Below are positions 4,831-10,308 of a stretch of 10,308 nt of DNA, piece after piece (position 1 is the stretch's first letter; the number at the start of each line of letters is the position of its first letter). The DNA lies in assembly GCA_030647575.1 (NCBI GenBank), contig JAUSJS010000029.1, positions 1-10,308 of the forward strand, in the 5' to 3' direction. This DNA is from Candidatus Limnocylindrales bacterium (GTDB lineage Bacteria > Chloroflexota > Limnocylindria > Limnocylindrales > CSP1-4). A model generated the notes under the pieces. That model saw nothing but the letters and a program-made list of their open reading frames with translations. It was not told the DNA's origin and did no database searches. The position numbers were made by a program, and so were the translations under genes.

Positions 4831-6789
4831 TCACGCCGGCACCCCCTGGCGAGCCCGAAGCCGGCGGACCAGCTCGGCCGCCTGCTCGTACCGTCCGAAG
4901 CTTGGCATGATGTAGGTGCCGGCGACACGGGCCCCGACCTTCTCGAGCAGCGAGAGCGTCATCGCAAGGCCGACCTCGGCACCCCGGTCGCCCGCCTCCC
5001 TGAGCGTGGCCCGCACCGCGTCCGGGATCGTGATGCCGGGGACCTCGTTGTGCAGGAACTCCGCGTGGCGGGAGCTCTGCAGTGGCAGCACGCCGAGCAG
5101 CAGCGGTACCGGGAACCCGGCGGGCCCGAAGCGGCGCTCGGCCTCGTCGAGCATCGCCTCGACCTGGGCTAGGTCGTACAGCGGCTGGGTCATGATCAGA
5201 TGGGCGCCGGCGGCCAGCTTGCGTTCGAGGCGGTCCCATTCGGTCCCCGCGTCGGCCCCGGTGTCGGTCGCGGTCGGATCCAGCGCACAGGCAATCGTGA
5301 AATCGGCCGGCTGGCCGATCGGACTACCCGCTGCGTCCTCCCCACGATTGAGCCGGGCCAGGATCTCCACGAGCCCGATCGAATCGACGTCCCAGACGCC
5401 CGTGCCGGACGGGTAATCGCCGACCCGCGCCGGGTCGCCGGTCAGGGCGAGGATGTCGCGGACGCCGAGCGCGTGCGCACCCAGTAGCTCCGACTCCAGC
5501 GCCATCAGATTCCGATCGCGCGTCGTGACGTGGACGATGCACTCGAGATCGAGGTCATGCTGGATGCCGAACGCCACGGCGAGTGCGCCCATCCGCACGC
5601 GGGCCATCGCCGAGTCGCTGACGTTGACGAGGTCGACCCCGGCGTCCTTGAGGAGACGGGCGGCCTCGATCGTGCGCTCGATCCGCACCGAGCGCGGCGG
5701 ATCGATCTCGACGGAGATGACGAAGCGACCGCTGGCGAGAGCACGCGCGAGGACTGTCGGCTCGGGGGGTTCGGCGCTCGATCCGACAGCGGCGTGTGGC
5801 TCGGCGGCGGTCGGTCTCGGGCGAATCGTGGTCGGGGCGGCCTCGGGGCGTGCTGTTGCGATCGCGCCGCTCGCGTCGGTGCCACCCGCCTGGAACGCAT
5901 CGAGCGCCCGGCGCATGGCCGCGATGTGCTCTGGGGTCGTGCCGCAGCAGCCGCCGACGATCACGGCTCCGGCCGCGAGGAAGCGCGGGACGATGCCGCC
6001 CAGGTAGTCCGGGCTCGCGGCATAGACGAACTGGCCCTCGATCCGCTGCGGCAGCCCGGCGTTGGGCATGATCGAACGAAGCACGGCCGGCCCCGCCGCC
6101 ATCGCCTCGAGGGCTTCGGCGCATGCCTCCGGGCCTCCGCCGCAGTTGACCCCGACGACATCGGCGCCGGTGGCGAGCAGTGTCGCCGCGGCGATCGCCG
6201 GTGGGGTTCCGTCCGGTAGCTGGAGCTCCTCGCCGAACGTGAGCTGGGCGATGATCGGCAGGTCCGCCGTCAGGCGCGCCTCGTCGACCGCCAGGAGGAG
6301 GTGGGGCAGGAGCGAGAACGTCTCGAAGATGAAGAGGTCGACGCCGCCCTCGAGGAGGCCGTCGAGCTGTTCGCGGACAGCCGCCCGGATTTCCGAGTCG
6401 GGCAGATGGAGGAGCTCGCGGTTCGGTGCGCCCAGCGGGCCGATCGAGCCGGCGACCCAGGCCTCGCGCCCCGCCACGTCCCGCGCCTCGCGGGCGAGCT
6501 GGGCACCGCGCCGGTTGAGCTCCGCCGCCCGATCGCTCATCCCGTGCGCCGCGAGCCGGATCCGGTTGGCCCCGAACGTTGCCGTCTCGATCAGTTCGGC
6601 GCCGGCCTCCAGGTACTCGCGGTGGATTGCGCTGACCAGGTCCGGGCGGCTGGCGACGAGCTCGTCGAGGTTCGCTCGCTGGGGGACGCCACGCGAGTAG
6701 AGGAGGGTCCCCATCGCGCCATCCGCAAGCAGCGGCCCGGCGGCAAGCCTCGTCCGGAATCGATCGCGCTCGTTCATGGCGCTCACCAT
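4831..6789 (-). CDS. Bifunctional homocysteine S-methyltransferase / methylenetetrahydrofolate reductase (YitJ-like)
   Basis: The protein has 652 residues. Residues about 15-295 form a homocysteine methyltransferase barrel: LLADGAMGTLL (20-30), ETATFGANRIRLA, and the three zinc-ligand cysteines C216 (GVNCGG), C281 and C282 (GGCCGTTPEH). A Pro/Ala-rich linker (about 300-345) leads to a methylenetetrahydrofolate reductase barrel (about 350-645) with VSVEIDPP (E361 as the likely catalytic Glu), LALTGDP (D451, FAD/folate side) and LIMTQPLYD (Q535). It would reduce 5,10-methylene-THF to 5-methyl-THF and methylate homocysteine to methionine in the cytoplasm. There is no cobalamin-binding or pterin-binding domain as in MetH, as is also the case for Bacillus YitJ-type fusions. 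The ATG at 6789 has a GGGGGT Shine-Dalgarno 6 nt upstream; the second ATG at 6777 has none. It lies 13 nt after lysA and 13 nt before the TPM gene, so it is co-transcribed. Confidence 0.92.
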   Translation of the reverse strand: MVSAMNERDRFRTRLAAGPLLADGAMGTLLYSRGVPQRANLDELVASRPDLVSAIHREYLEAGAELIETATFGANRIRLAAHGMSDRAAELNRRGAQLAREARDVAGREAWVAGSIGPLGAPNRELLHLPDSEIRAAVREQLDGLLEGGVDLFIFETFSLLPHLLLAVDEARLTADLPIIAQLTFGEELQLPDGTPPAIAAATLLATGADVVGVNCGGGPEACAEALEAMAAGPAVLRSIMPNAGLPQRIEGQFVYAASPDYLGGIVPRFLAAGAVIVGGCCGTTPEHIAAMRRALDAFQAGGTDASGAIATARPEAAPTTIRPRPTAAEPHAAVGSSAEPPEPTVLARALASGRFVISVEIDPPRSVRIERTIEAARLLKDAGVDLVNVSDSAMARVRMGALAVAFGIQHDLDLECIVHVTTRDRNLMALESELLGAHALGVRDILALTGDPARVGDYPSGTGVWDVDSIGLVEILARLNRGEDAAGSPIGQPADFTIACALDPTATDTGADAGTEWDRLERKLAAGAHLIMTQPLYDLAQVEAMLDEAERRFGPAGFPVPLLLGVLPLQSSRHAEFLHNEVPGITIPDAVRATLREAGDRGAEVGLAMTLSLLEKVGARVAGTYIMPSFGRYEQAAELVRRLRARQGVPA

Positions 6790-6794
6790 AGCGG

Positions 6795-6800
6795 ACCCCC
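6795..6800 (-). promoter_or_regulatory. Ribosome binding site deciding the start of the methyltransferase/MTHFR gene
   Basis: GGGGGT on the minus strand, followed by TCCGCT and the ATG at 6789. The alternative ATG at 6777 has no such element, so the longer form is preferred. The site lies within the 13-nt gap after the lysA stop. Confidence 0.6.
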
Positions 6801-6802
6801 AG

Positions 6803-8074
6803 TCAGGCGAGCCGGCGCCGCCCGAGCGTGAGGCCGCGGCGGGAATCCAGGAGCACCTGCGGGGGTCGCGGCCGGCCGTTGTAGGTCGAGGACTGGGAGG
6901 CGGCGTACGCTCCGGCGTCGGCGATGGCTACCAGGTCGCCACGGCGGAGGGGCGGAAGATCGTGGACGCCGAGCGAGTCGGTCGACTCGCAGATGGGTCC
7001 CTCGACGCGGGTCGGCTCGAAGGCTGCCGGGCTGGCCGTCACCGGCGCGAGGCTCGGCGTCGGGCCGTCGTCAAGCGACTTGCCCAGGCTTGTCAGCGGC
7101 AGGATCGGATGGCGGGCGCCGTAGAGTGCCGGCCGAACCAGCTCGGTCATGCCCGCATCGAGCACGACCTGCCGACCTCCGCGGTCGCGGACATGCAGCA
7201 CCCGCGCCACGAGCCAGCCGGCCCGGGCGACGAGGAAGCGCCCCGGCTCGACCGCCAGGCGGGTCGGGCGTCGATCGGGCGGAACGACCTCGACGAGCTG
7301 GGGCAGCTCGCGGGCGAAGCGCGCGGGGGTGGGCGCCGGCACGCCGGCCTCGAAGACTGGAAAACCCCCACCCACGTCGAGCGTGTCGAAACTCTCGATC
7401 GAGCCGCGCCAGAGGGCAGCCACCGCCAGCGCCCGCCGAACCGCGTCGCGCCAGGCATCCACGGCGCCCAGCTGCGAGCCGACGTGGAGATGGATCCCGC
7501 GCGGGCGGAGCAGTCCGTCCGGGCCACCACCGGCCTCGATGGCTGACGCGAGCTCCGTTTCGGTCATCCCGAACTTGGAGGCGCCGGCCCCCACCGCGAG
7601 TCCGGCCAGCGTCTCGGGGACGACATCGGGGTTGAGCCGGTAAAGCACGTCGAGCCGAACGCCCCGCTGGCGGCGGACGATGGTCGCCAGGGCGGCCGCT
7701 TCCTCCGGCGATTCGATTGCCACCCAGCGCAACGGTCGGCCCTCGCGCGCCGCGCGTGCGGCAGCTCGGAGATCGCCCGGCGTCTTGCCGATCCCCTCGA
7801 GCGTGATCCGGTCGTTGGGCAGCCCCGCCTTCCTGGCGGCGGCCCATTCACCGCTCGAAACGACGTTGGCACCGAACCCGTGGCTCGCGACCGCCGCGAT
7901 GACGGCCGGCACGTCGTTGGCCTTGACCGAGTACTGGCGCAGCCATGGATCGGGGAAGGCGAGGCGGACATGGGTCGCGGCCTCGGCTAGCACCGCCAGA
8001 TCGGTGACGTAGAGCGGGGTCCCGTACCGTCGGGCCGCTCGCCGGAGCGCGCCGGGATCAGTCGGGGACGACAA
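6803..8074 (-). CDS. lysA: Diaminopimelate decarboxylase
   Basis: The protein has 423 residues, normal for the family. It decarboxylates meso-diaminopimelate to L-lysine using PLP, the last step of lysine synthesis. This is a fold type III alanine racemase-like barrel plus C-terminal beta domain: TPLYVTD (19-25), the PLP lysine in YSVKAND (K51), GIHLHVGSQL (H197), the glycine loop LDVGGGFPVF (G235-G237), AVEPGRFLVARAGWL (274-288), the active-site CEST (C362-E363) and GAYAASQSSTYNGRPRPP with Y390. A loop of about 25 residues at 332-356 (Pro/Ala/Thr-rich) looks longer than usual. The start is TTG at 8074-8072, because no ATG or GTG lies before the TPLYVTD block. It overlaps the end of the holin-like gene by 17 bp, which implies coupling. 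The ornithine/arginine decarboxylase branch is possible, but the LysA-type CEST/GAY motifs favour DAP. Confidence 0.9.
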   Translation of the reverse strand: MSSPTDPGALRRAARRYGTPLYVTDLAVLAEAATHVRLAFPDPWLRQYSVKANDVPAVIAAVASHGFGANVVSSGEWAAARKAGLPNDRITLEGIGKTPGDLRAAARAAREGRPLRWVAIESPEEAAALATIVRRQRGVRLDVLYRLNPDVVPETLAGLAVGAGASKFGMTETELASAIEAGGGPDGLLRPRGIHLHVGSQLGAVDAWRDAVRRALAVAALWRGSIESFDTLDVGGGFPVFEAGVPAPTPARFARELPQLVEVVPPDRRPTRLAVEPGRFLVARAGWLVARVLHVRDRGGRQVVLDAGMTELVRPALYGARHPILPLTSLGKSLDDGPTPSLAPVTASPAAFEPTRVEGPICESTDSLGVHDLPPLRRGDLVAIADAGAYAASQSSTYNGRPRPPQVLLDSRRGLTLGRRRLA

Positions 8075-8444
8075 GCCGCACGGCGGTGCCGACCACGCTC
8101 AGGACCACCGAGCCGATCACGGCGGCGACGAGCGTGTCGGCGGTCAGATCGGGCGGGAAGTCACCGACGGTCAGGTTGAACCCGGCCGAGTCGGCGACGA
8201 GCGCGGTCACCAGGAGCAGCGCGGCGTTGATCAGGAACCCGACCAGGCCGATTGTCATGACGCTGATCGGGAGGGTGAGCATCTTTGCGATCGGCCCGAT
8301 CACTCCATTCACGACTCCGAAGATGACCGCCAGGACGAGGAGGCCAACGAGCTCGCCGTCGTAGCTCACGAACTGTGGCAGGAACCTGGTCAGCACGTAG
8401 AACGCGATGGCCGTGACGGCCGTCCCGATGATGAAACCCTTCAC
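8058..8444 (-). CDS. Small four-helix membrane protein, phage holin 4_2 / YvlD family
   Basis: The protein has 128 residues and four hydrophobic segments: about 4-24 (FIIGTAVTAIAFYVLTRFLP), 32-50 (LVGLLVLAVIFGVVNGVIG), 56-82 and 104-124. The pattern VVNGVIGPIAKMLTLPISVMTIGLVGFLINAALL is typical of the YvlD-like membrane family named Phage_holin_4_2. Despite that name these chromosomal genes are not phage lysis genes and their role is unknown. The GTG at 8444-8442 is chosen because a GGAGGG ribosome binding site lies 6 nt upstream and the first helix starts immediately after it. Its 3' end overlaps lysA by 17 bp. It heads the tightly packed four-gene run, 83 bp downstream of the broken GNAT gene. 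Confidence 0.85.
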   Translation of the reverse strand: MKGFIIGTAVTAIAFYVLTRFLPQFVSYDGELVGLLVLAVIFGVVNGVIGPIAKMLTLPISVMTIGLVGFLINAALLLVTALVADSAGFNLTVGDFPPDLTADTLVAAVIGSVVLSVVGTAVRLVVPD

Positions 8445-8450
8445 GGCGAT

Positions 8451-8456
8451 CCCTCC
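8451..8456 (-). promoter_or_regulatory. Shine-Dalgarno of the holin-like gene
   Basis: GGAGGG on the minus strand with a 6-nt spacer (ATCGCC) to GTG 8444. It is the strongest ribosome binding site in the window and fixes this GTG start, although the open frame runs far upstream antisense to other genes. Confidence 0.75.
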
Positions 8457-8527
8457 GTCCGTTCGATGACCTGGTCCGGCTCGCTGGCTGTCTGGCGGGA
8501 GCGTACTCCGCGCGGACAGCGCCCCGC

Positions 8528-9118
8528 TCAGCGTGCGAGGCTCGCCTCGAGTCGTGCCTTGACCTCGGGCCATTCCCCGGCGATGACGCTGAAGCAGGCG
8601 GAATGCCGGATCGAGCCGTCGGGCATGATCATGTGGTTGCGGAAGACGCCCTCGAACGTGGCCGCGATCCCGGCCAAGGCCGTCCGCGAACGCTCGTTGC
8701 GTGAGTGGGTCTTGAACTCGACCCGGATGGCTCCGAGCGTCTCGAAGGCATGGGTGAGCTGGAGCAGCTTGGCTTCCCGGTTCGCGCCGGTCCGCTGGAA
8801 CGGCGTCCCGACCCAGGTCCAGCCGATCTCGAGGCGGCGATGCTACGGGACGATCGACATGAAGCGGCTGCTCCCGATGGCGCGCCCGGACGCGAGATCG
8901 ATCGTGGCAAACGGCCGTTCGGTGCCGGCTTCGGCGTTGGCCAGGGCGGTCTCCAGCCAGCGACGCAGCCCCGCCTCGTCCTGCGGGCCCATGATCGTCC
9001 ACTGCCAGAGCGCCGGGTCGAACGCGACCAGGGAAAGATCGGCGAGATGGTCCTGGCGGAGTGGCTCCAGGCGGACGCGCGAGCCTTCGAGGACGACCGG
9101 CTCCACCCAGCGCTGCAT
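8528..9118 (-). pseudogene. GNAT acetyltransferase (RimJ/RimL type) interrupted by an in-frame TAG
   Basis: Read in one frame this is a 196-codon gene whose codon 92 is TAG (8845-8843). The first part has WVEPVVLEGSRVRLEPLRQDHLADL (4-28), ATIDLASGRAIGSSRFMSIVP (71-91). After the stop, with no frame change, it continues HRRLEIGWTWVGTPFQ, the acetyl-CoA loop QRTGANREAKLL, HAFETLGAIRVEFKTHSRNERSR and EWPEVKARLEASLAR, ending TGA at 8530-8528. Relatives I recall have Glu at the interrupted site (VPEHRRLEIG), so one base change, GAG to TAG, explains the break. The truncated 91-residue product lacks the acetyl-CoA site, so the gene is dead unless the stop is read through or is a sequencing error. 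The LysM and NTF2-like genes both end in TAG, which argues against TAG being a sense codon here. The start is ATG 9118; GTG 9124 is an alternative supported by a leaderless -10 box. Confidence 0.85.
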
Positions 9119-9130
9119 CAGCACCCGGGC

Positions 9131-9136
9131 ATGGTA
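9131..9136 (-). promoter_or_regulatory. Putative -10 box (TACCAT) for the broken GNAT gene
   Basis: On the minus strand TACCAT ends 6 nt before GTG 9124 (12 nt before ATG 9118). If the transcript is leaderless, the GTG would be the start, adding two residues. It lies 6 bp from the oppositely oriented -10 box of the DUF885 gene. Confidence 0.35.
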
Positions 9137-9142
9137 GCCGGA

Positions 9143-9148
9143 TAGACT
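9143..9148 (+). promoter_or_regulatory. Putative -10 box (TAGACT) of a leaderless promoter for the DUF885 gene
   Basis: TAGACT ends 7 nt before the ATG at 9156, with no Shine-Dalgarno between them. The geometry is identical to that at the LysM gene start. No clear -35 box is seen. Confidence 0.45.
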
Positions 9149-9155
9149 CGGGTCC

Positions 9156-10308
9156 ATGTCCGACCTCCAACGCCGCATCGACGCCTTTCTCGCCGAGTTC
9201 TTCCGCCTCAATCCGACCTGGGCGACGGGCATCGGCGCCCACGCCCACGACGACCGTTGGCCGGACCTCACCGAGGCGGGTCGAGCCGAACGCCTGGCCT
9301 TCATCGAGCGCTGGCTGGTCGAGTTTCGGGAGAGGACCGAGCTCACCGGCGACGACGCGATCGACCGGGATCTGCTGATCGGCGAATTGGGGGCGGCCCG
9401 CTTCTCCGAGACCGAGCTGCGCGAGGAGACCTGGAACCCGCTCGACTGGATCTACCTGCTCGGCGACGGCCTCTTCACGCTGCTGGCCCGCGAGTTCGCC
9501 CCGCTCGCTGTTCGGCTGACGTCGGTTGCCGGACGGTTGGACGGAATGCCGGCGGTGGTCGAGGCCGCGAAGGCGAACCTCGTTGGACATCGAGGTCGGC
9601 CAGTCGGCCGGTTCCAGACCGAGACCGCACTCAGGCAGCTCCCCGGGATCGAGGAGCTGATTGCGGATGCCCTGCGGGCGGCCGAGGGCGCGACCGATGA
9701 TCCCGCGGTGGGCGCGCTGACGACTCGACTGACGGCCGCCGCCGCGACCGCCCGGCGAGCGATGGCCGACTTCGAGGCGCACCTGCGCGACGTCGTGCTG
9801 CCCGCCAGCCAGGGCGAGGGGCGCCTGGGCCCCGAGCTGTTCGCGGCCAAGATGGGCCACACGATGCGGTCCGAGGCGCTCACCCCGGATCGCATCCTCG
9901 AGGCCGCGGAACGGGACTACATCGCGGTTCGCGCCGAGCTCGTCCGGATCGCCCAGGACCTCTGGCCGACCTGGTGCCGCGACCGGCCGCTGCCGGACGA
10001 CGAGGGGACGCTGGTGCGCGGCGTGCTCGACGCCGTCGCAACGGAACACCCGAAGGCGGATGAGCTCCTCGAATTCTGCCGGGCCGAGAACGCCCGGATC
10101 GAGGCATTCTGCGCCGAGCGCGACCTGATCGGCCTGGCCGATGAGCCGCTCGAGATCCGCTGGACCCCCGCCTTCCTGCGCGCGTTCGGGGGCGCGATGC
10201 TGAGCTCCCCCGGGCCACTCGACAAGGGCCAGAAGGCGTTCTTCTCGATCACGCCGATGACCGACGACTGGACCGAGGAGCAGCGCGAGTCGAACCTGCG
10301 CGAGGACA
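9156..10308 (+). CDS. DUF885 family protein, N-terminal 384 residues (3' end outside window)
   Basis: The frame opens at ATG 9156 and runs off the window with no stop. The start MSDLQRRIDAFLAEFFRLNPTWAT with GIGAHAHDDRWPD is the classic opening of DUF885 proteins (a helical start, then the L-P-x-x-A/T-T-x-x-G-x-H motif). Further support is ETWNPLDWIYLLG, the long helical middle with LARE..PL, GRFQTETALRQLPG, and LGPELFAAKMGHTMRSEALTPDRILEAAERD. Near the end, AFFSITPMTDDWTEEQRES leads toward the region where family members carry an HExxxPGH-type motif that suggests metallopeptidase-like chemistry; that motif would fall just past 10308 and cannot be checked. Full proteins are usually about 530-600 residues. 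No signal peptide is visible, so it is probably cytoplasmic. It is transcribed divergently from the broken GNAT gene across about 37 bp. Confidence 0.88.
   Translation, partial: MSDLQRRIDAFLAEFFRLNPTWATGIGAHAHDDRWPDLTEAGRAERLAFIERWLVEFRERTELTGDDAIDRDLLIGELGAARFSETELREETWNPLDWIYLLGDGLFTLLAREFAPLAVRLTSVAGRLDGMPAVVEAAKANLVGHRGRPVGRFQTETALRQLPGIEELIADALRAAEGATDDPAVGALTTRLTAAAATARRAMADFEAHLRDVVLPASQGEGRLGPELFAAKMGHTMRSEALTPDRILEAAERDYIAVRAELVRIAQDLWPTWCRDRPLPDDEGTLVRGVLDAVATEHPKADELLEFCRAENARIEAFCAERDLIGLADEPLEIRWTPAFLRAFGGAMLSSPGPLDKGQKAFFSITPMTDDWTEEQRESNLRED

Noticed and set aside
2871..4910. A 679-residue plus-strand open frame
   Set aside because: It is antisense to the TPM/DUF2207 gene, whose signal peptide, domains and Gly tail are convincing. 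The plus-strand product is Arg/Asp/Gly-rich with no family-like motifs, as expected for a shadow frame in G+C-rich DNA.
4818..4928. Longer start of the TPM/DUF2207 gene at 4928
   Set aside because: It would overlap the MTHFR domain end by about 100 bp and bury the signal peptide; ATG 4817 places the signal peptide at the N-terminus.
8058..8444. Prophage lysis gene
   Set aside because: The holin label is only the family name; the gene sits in a biosynthetic operon and no other phage-like gene is nearby.
8843..8845. TAG as a recoded sense codon (pyrrolysine or suppressor)
   Set aside because: Two neighbouring genes terminate with TAG, the expected residue is an ordinary Glu, and no supporting tRNA or pyl gene is in the window.
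8445..10049. Long minus-strand upstream extension of the holin-like gene frame
   Set aside because: It is antisense to the DUF885 gene and out of frame with the broken GNAT gene; it is Arg/Pro/Gly-rich. Only the last 128 codons from GTG 8444, with a strong ribosome binding site, are real.

Overview
The window is a high-GC (roughly 70% by eye), gene-dense chromosomal fragment with no tRNA, rRNA, CRISPR array or insertion sequence that I can see. Gene content and protein style suggest a Chloroflexota-like bacterium, possibly the Limnocylindria/Ellin6529 side. The clues are a Cys-motif/LysM membrane protein, a TPM-DUF2207-type protein, a DUF885 protein and a YitJ-type homocysteine methyltransferase/MTHFR fusion. 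The taxonomic call is an inference from family memory, not from a marker gene.

Layout. 1-487 (minus): the first codons of a TfoX/Sxy-type protein, joined by a TGATG overlap to the C-terminal remnant of a P1 (DmpA-type) peptidase whose N-terminal half is missing. 499-1722 (plus): a bitopic membrane protein with an N-terminal four-cysteine module, a long disordered region, one membrane helix and a C-terminal LysM. 1723-2052 (minus): a small NTF2/SnoaL-like protein whose stop codon abuts the LysM gene stop with no gap. 2079-2741 (plus): a GNAT acetyltransferase, divergent from the NTF2-like gene. 2742-3068: the only long non-coding stretch. It lies between two convergent gene ends and holds four related 15-bp TTGC...GCAA imperfect palindromes.

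3069-9118 is a minus-strand run. In transcription order it contains a GNAT acetyltransferase gene broken by an in-frame amber codon, a small four-helix membrane protein (phage holin 4_2/YvlD type), diaminopimelate decarboxylase (lysA), a homocysteine S-methyltransferase/methylenetetrahydrofolate reductase fusion, and a secreted, membrane-anchored TPM-domain/DUF2207-type protein with a Gly/Ser-rich tail. From the holin-like gene onward spacing is very tight (17-bp overlap, then two 13-bp gaps), so these four genes are probably one operon. Two of them belong to aspartate-family amino acid and one-carbon metabolism (lysine, methionine). 9156-10308 (plus): the N-terminal 384 residues of a DUF885 protein, cut by the window end just before its expected metal-binding motif.

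Regulation. Four gene starts not preceded by a same-strand gene have a TAnnnT box ending 6-7 nt before the start codon and no Shine-Dalgarno, which is the geometry of leaderless transcripts. Two genes in the minus-strand run instead have clear purine-rich ribosome binding sites. No complete new defence or mobile system is visible. The most unusual items are the iterated 15-bp palindromes, the single-codon amber break, the four-Cys LysM protein and the TPM-DUF2207 hybrid.
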